From: Neovahlkampfia damariscottae
Taxonomy: Eukaryota; Heterolobosea; Selenaionea; Neovahlkampfiida; Neovahlkampfiidae
DNA length: 10,845 bases
Direction of reading: 5' to 3'
NCBI GenBank assembly: GCA_016618085.1
Contig: JABLTG010000302.1
Location: 1-10,845 of the forward strand
Of the stretch, positions 9,335 to 10,845 are shown piece by piece. The translations under genes were made by a program, and so were the position numbers. The number at the start of each line of letters is the position of its first letter. Positions within the stretch are counted from its first letter, which is position 1. Below the pieces are notes generated by a model, which worked only from the letters and a program-made list of their open reading frames with translations, did no database searches and had not been told where the DNA came from.

Positions 9335-9978
9335 TTATGGCAATTTTATACTCCAATCCTGAAACAAAGTACTACATTCGGTATCCTGAATTTCCAAATC
9401 TGTCAATTTCAAATATTTCCAGTGGTTTGTTACCCAGTGAAATTATATTTCTAAGGATTGAGACTTTTGGATTTGATCAAAAAATATCTCTGAAGTTTTT
9501 TGAAAATTTACTTTATTTCAGATTCAGACGACTAAAATTCTTTTCTACAATTTCAAGTGCCATTCCATTTGAATTCAATTCTTCCAATAATTTCACACCT
9601 CCAAGGGAGTAGTAGATGCAGAAGGTCCGGCTGAGAATTTAACTTTTTTTAATTTTCACCCCCCAAGGGAATTAAAAAGTGCCATTCGCGGATTTTTCAT
9701 TTTTTTTGACAAAATCCCCCGACACACCCAGAGCCATTTTCTTGCCGTCTCACGCCTCAACTCGGCGGTTTTTTGTCATTTGAAAATTTTAGTTACCTTC
9801 TTACTTTTTGTTTTCCATAATTTTTCATTTTTGTTCTGCCATTTTTGTTGGTCCGTTATATTGCTTTTTGGTTGGTCTAAAATTATGGGTAATTAAAAGT
9901 ACGAGTTGAATCATTTATTTTTGTTTTAAACTTCGAAATTGAAGGTTTGACCAATTTTGATTGGTTGTTTTTTGACCA
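9335..9978. other. Spacer between divergent genes, likely shared promoter region
   Basis: These 644 bases separate the minus-strand kinase-cyclase gene from the plus-strand Cys-rich gene, so both 5' regions lie here. A plus-strand frame with ATG at 9337 is open to 9612 (91 codons), but its composition is low-complexity F/S/I-rich and no motif is seen. On the minus strand a fragment reading G-G-V-K-L-L-E-E-L-N-S-N near 9604-9569 looks protein-like but lacks a start and stops at once. About 9655-9775 is markedly GC-rich for this window. No RNA gene is recognised. Confidence 0.5.
9555..9687. repeat. Short degenerate repeats in the spacer
   Basis: AAGTGCCATTC occurs at 9555-9565 and 9677-9687. 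TTTCAC followed by a C-rich stretch and CCAAGGGA occurs at 9591-9608 and 9654-9670. The copies are in a different order, so this is not a simple tandem duplication. They may be paired protein-binding sites of the divergent promoter or remains of a small repeat. Confidence 0.4.
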
Positions 9979-9980
9979 AT
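9946..9980 (+). promoter_or_regulatory. CCAAT-containing direct repeat just upstream of the Cys-rich gene
   Basis: TTTGACCAAT occurs at 9946-9955 and again at 9971-9980, 25 bp apart, with an inverted ATTGG at 9960-9964 between them. The second copy runs into the ATG at 9979. The arrangement resembles clustered factor sites. Function is inferred from position only. Confidence 0.35.
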
Positions 9981-10281
9981 GTGCAATTGTCCAACTTGTC
10001 GCTGTGCCAATGGACATTGTCCATGCAAACGCGTCAAAGAATTTTGTTCAAGTTGATGTAAATGTATGTATTGTGAAAACAAGCCAACTGAAGAAATTGA
10101 AGAAGAAGAAATTAAAGAAGAAGAAATTGAAGAAGATGTATTAGAAAAAATCCAAAATATAACACTAGGCTCCGAATGGACAGAAACGTCTAAATATAAA
10201 AACTATGAATATCTTGAATGTTCAAAAGCAAGACTGGGGGTTTCTCGTCCTAGTCCTAACAATAAATATGCAAAGGAATAG
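9979..10281 (+). CDS. Cys-rich metallothionein-like protein with an in-frame TGA (candidate selenoprotein or broken gene)
   Basis: The frame has 100 codons from ATG 9979 to TAG 10279-10281, with TGA as codon 26 (10054-10056). Residues 1-32 hold Cys at 2, 4, 7, 9, 14, 16, 23, 27, 29 and 32 in C-X-C and C-X-X-C pairs, the signature of metal-thiolate proteins. Codon 26 falls at C-S-S-[TGA]-C-K-C-M-Y-C, where Cys would complete a C-X-X-C-C-X-C-X-X-C pattern. Codons 38-53 are an acidic E/I repeat, then a mixed tail with one more Cys (81). An in-frame TGA at 9973-9975 blocks extension upstream. The Cys spacing continues past codon 26, so the downstream part was or is coding. Options are selenocysteine, a nonsense mutation, a sequencing error, or a 51-nt intron 10033-10083 that would remove the TGA but ends in AACAAG, unlike the introns seen here. 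The 3' end overlaps a minus-strand frame by 60 nt. Expected role: cytosolic binding of zinc, copper or cadmium. Confidence 0.5.
10090..10134 (+). repeat. Three tandem 15-bp units encoding E-E-I-E/K-E
   Basis: GAAGAAATTGAAGAA, GAAGAAATTAAAGAA and GAAGAAATTGAAGAA lie head to tail, differing by one base. In the Cys-rich gene's frame they give an acidic, probably helical segment. Exact multiples of three keep the frame, which fits selection on the coding sequence. Confidence 0.8.
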
Positions 10282-10707
10282 ATCCATTAATTTTGATTGA
10301 TAAGGGAAAACAATATTAGATAAATATTGACCCAATACATTTGATAATGCACCTAATAAGAACAATTGACCGATTCCCATCAATGACATATCAAAACCTG
10401 AGATACCCCAACCAATACCTGCTGTTAAAATACCTGCTGATATTGGTCTTGATAATTTAGCAACCTTTTGGAAGTTTGGCATATTCTTTAACCACATACC
10501 TACAAAATCACTTGTAAATGATAATGCTAAAGATGATAAAGCAGTTACACCACCATATAAAAACATAGAATCCCAACCATTAAAAAATGATAATACAGGC
10601 ATATCACCAAAAAATATATAACGTGTTGGAAAGAACATTTTTGACCCTAAAACTGAAAATACTGAACTGTAAAACGCTTCACTTGAGTTTGACAAAATTT
10701 TATACAT
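10222..10707 (-). CDS. Small hydrophobic membrane protein of unknown function, possibly virus-like and 3'-truncated
   Basis: Intron-free frame of 161 aa from ATG 10707 to TGA 10222-10224. Three hydrophobic segments are visible: about 47-65 (S-M-F-L-Y-G-G-V-T-A), 88-105 (I-S-A-G-I-L-T-A-G-I-G-W) and 109-135 (L-M-G-I-G-Q-L-F-L-L-G-A). Gly, Ser and Ala are frequent, as in packed membrane helices. There is no signal peptide or known motif. The last 20 residues (C-I-F-I-V-R-T-R-T-R-N-P) change in character and lie antisense to the Cys-rich gene, so the natural end may be near residue 140. Only 23 nt separate its ATG from the stop of the frame before it on the same strand, much tighter than elsewhere in the window. 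I do not recognise the family. Size and tight packing recall small membrane proteins of large DNA viruses or polinton-like elements, but this is inference. Confidence 0.6.
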   Translation of the reverse strand: MYKILSNSSEAFYSSVFSVLGSKMFFPTRYIFFGDMPVLSFFNGWDSMFLYGGVTALSSLALSFTSDFVGMWLKNMPNFQKVAKLSRPISAGILTAGIGWGISGFDMSLMGIGQLFLLGALSNVLGQYLSNIVFPYQSKLMDLFLCIFIVRTRTRNPQSCF

Positions 10708-10730
10708 CTTGTTATATTAAGATAAAAATT

Positions 10731-10844
10731 TTACAAATCATTAAAATTGTCTGGATTTATATTTTTGTTCATATTTTCATTTATTTTTTCATTAATTTGA
10801 CTATTTGTAGTATGAACTAATAAAGCAGATGAACTTAATATATA
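10731..10844 (-). CDS. C-terminal end of an unidentified protein (partial)
   Basis: The minus-strand frame is open from the window edge to TAA at 10733-10731, giving 37 residues: a short hydrophobic piece (Y-I-L-S-S-S-A-L-L-V), then an Asn/Lys/Glu-rich tail ending N-P-D-N-F-N-D-L. It is co-directional with the membrane protein gene and 23 nt from it. Too little is present to name it. An Asn-rich tail in AT-rich DNA can also arise by chance. Confidence 0.4.
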   Translation of the reverse strand, partial: YILSSSALLVHTTNSQINEKINENMNKNINPDNFNDL

Positions 10845-10845
10845 T

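Noticed and set aside
9337-9612. 91-codon plus-strand open frame upstream of the giant gene
   Set aside because: Its F/S/I-rich composition and lack of any motif look like a chance frame in AT-rich promoter DNA.
10033-10083. 51-nt GT-AG intron that would remove the TGA in the Cys-rich gene
   Set aside because: It lacks the T-run end and short size of the confirmed introns and would delete four of the ten clustered Cys codons; kept as an alternative in the gene entry only.
9947-10144. 65-codon frame overlapping the Cys-rich gene in another frame, with a Lys/Leu-repeat tail
   Set aside because: It needs a TTG start, and its repeat tail is only the shifted reading of the acidic repeat.
9979-10281. 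General reading of TGA as cysteine (Euplotes-like code) to explain the in-frame TGA
   Set aside because: The three large genes contain many Cys codons, all TGT or TGC, and no in-frame TGA outside introns.

Overview
The window looks like nuclear DNA of a free-living unicellular eukaryote (an AT-rich amoeboid or flagellate protist; I cannot name the genus). Three multi-exon genes are interrupted by very short GT-AG introns (39, 38, 32 and 35 nt), all ending in a T-run plus AG. There is a Pol III tRNA-like gene with A box, B box and T5 terminator. Gene products include an F-box/TPR protein and a 1,801-residue protein kinase/ATPase/GAF/nucleotide-cyclase hybrid. TAA and TAG end the main genes, and about 2,750 codons in them contain no in-frame TGA, so the standard code applies.

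Layout, left to right. Bases 3-119 may be the 3' end of an unidentified gene. Bases 241-2237 (+) encode a 639-aa F-box/TPR protein in three exons. Bases 2238-2711 hold exon-like open stretches that I could not assemble into a gene, plus a perfect 10-bp stem-loop. Bases 2712-3685 (+) encode a 313-aa short-chain dehydrogenase in two exons with an N-myristoylation-type start. A 70-nt tRNA-like gene (3756-3825) follows. Bases 9334-3894 (-) encode the giant signalling protein in two exons. Bases 9335-9978 are non-coding as far as I can tell, with a local GC-rich island and short repeats. Bases 9979-10281 (+) hold a small Cys-rich, metallothionein-like reading frame with one in-frame TGA exactly where a Cys would be expected. 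Bases 10222-10707 (-) encode a small membrane protein, and 10731-10844 (-) is the C-terminal end of another reading frame only 23 nt upstream of it.

Functionally, the giant gene would couple phosphorylation, ATP-driven switching and ligand sensing (GAF) to cAMP production. The F-box/TPR protein would act as a substrate adaptor for ubiquitin ligase. The dehydrogenase would be a membrane-attached oxidoreductase. Nothing shows that these genes form one pathway.

The most unusual items are the TGA-containing Cys-rich gene (candidate selenocysteine-containing metallothionein), the kinase-ATPase-GAF-cyclase fusion, which resembles bacterial trifunctional kinases with the histidine kinase replaced by a cyclase, and the compact intron-free pair at the right edge, which has virus-like spacing and may be the edge of an inserted element.
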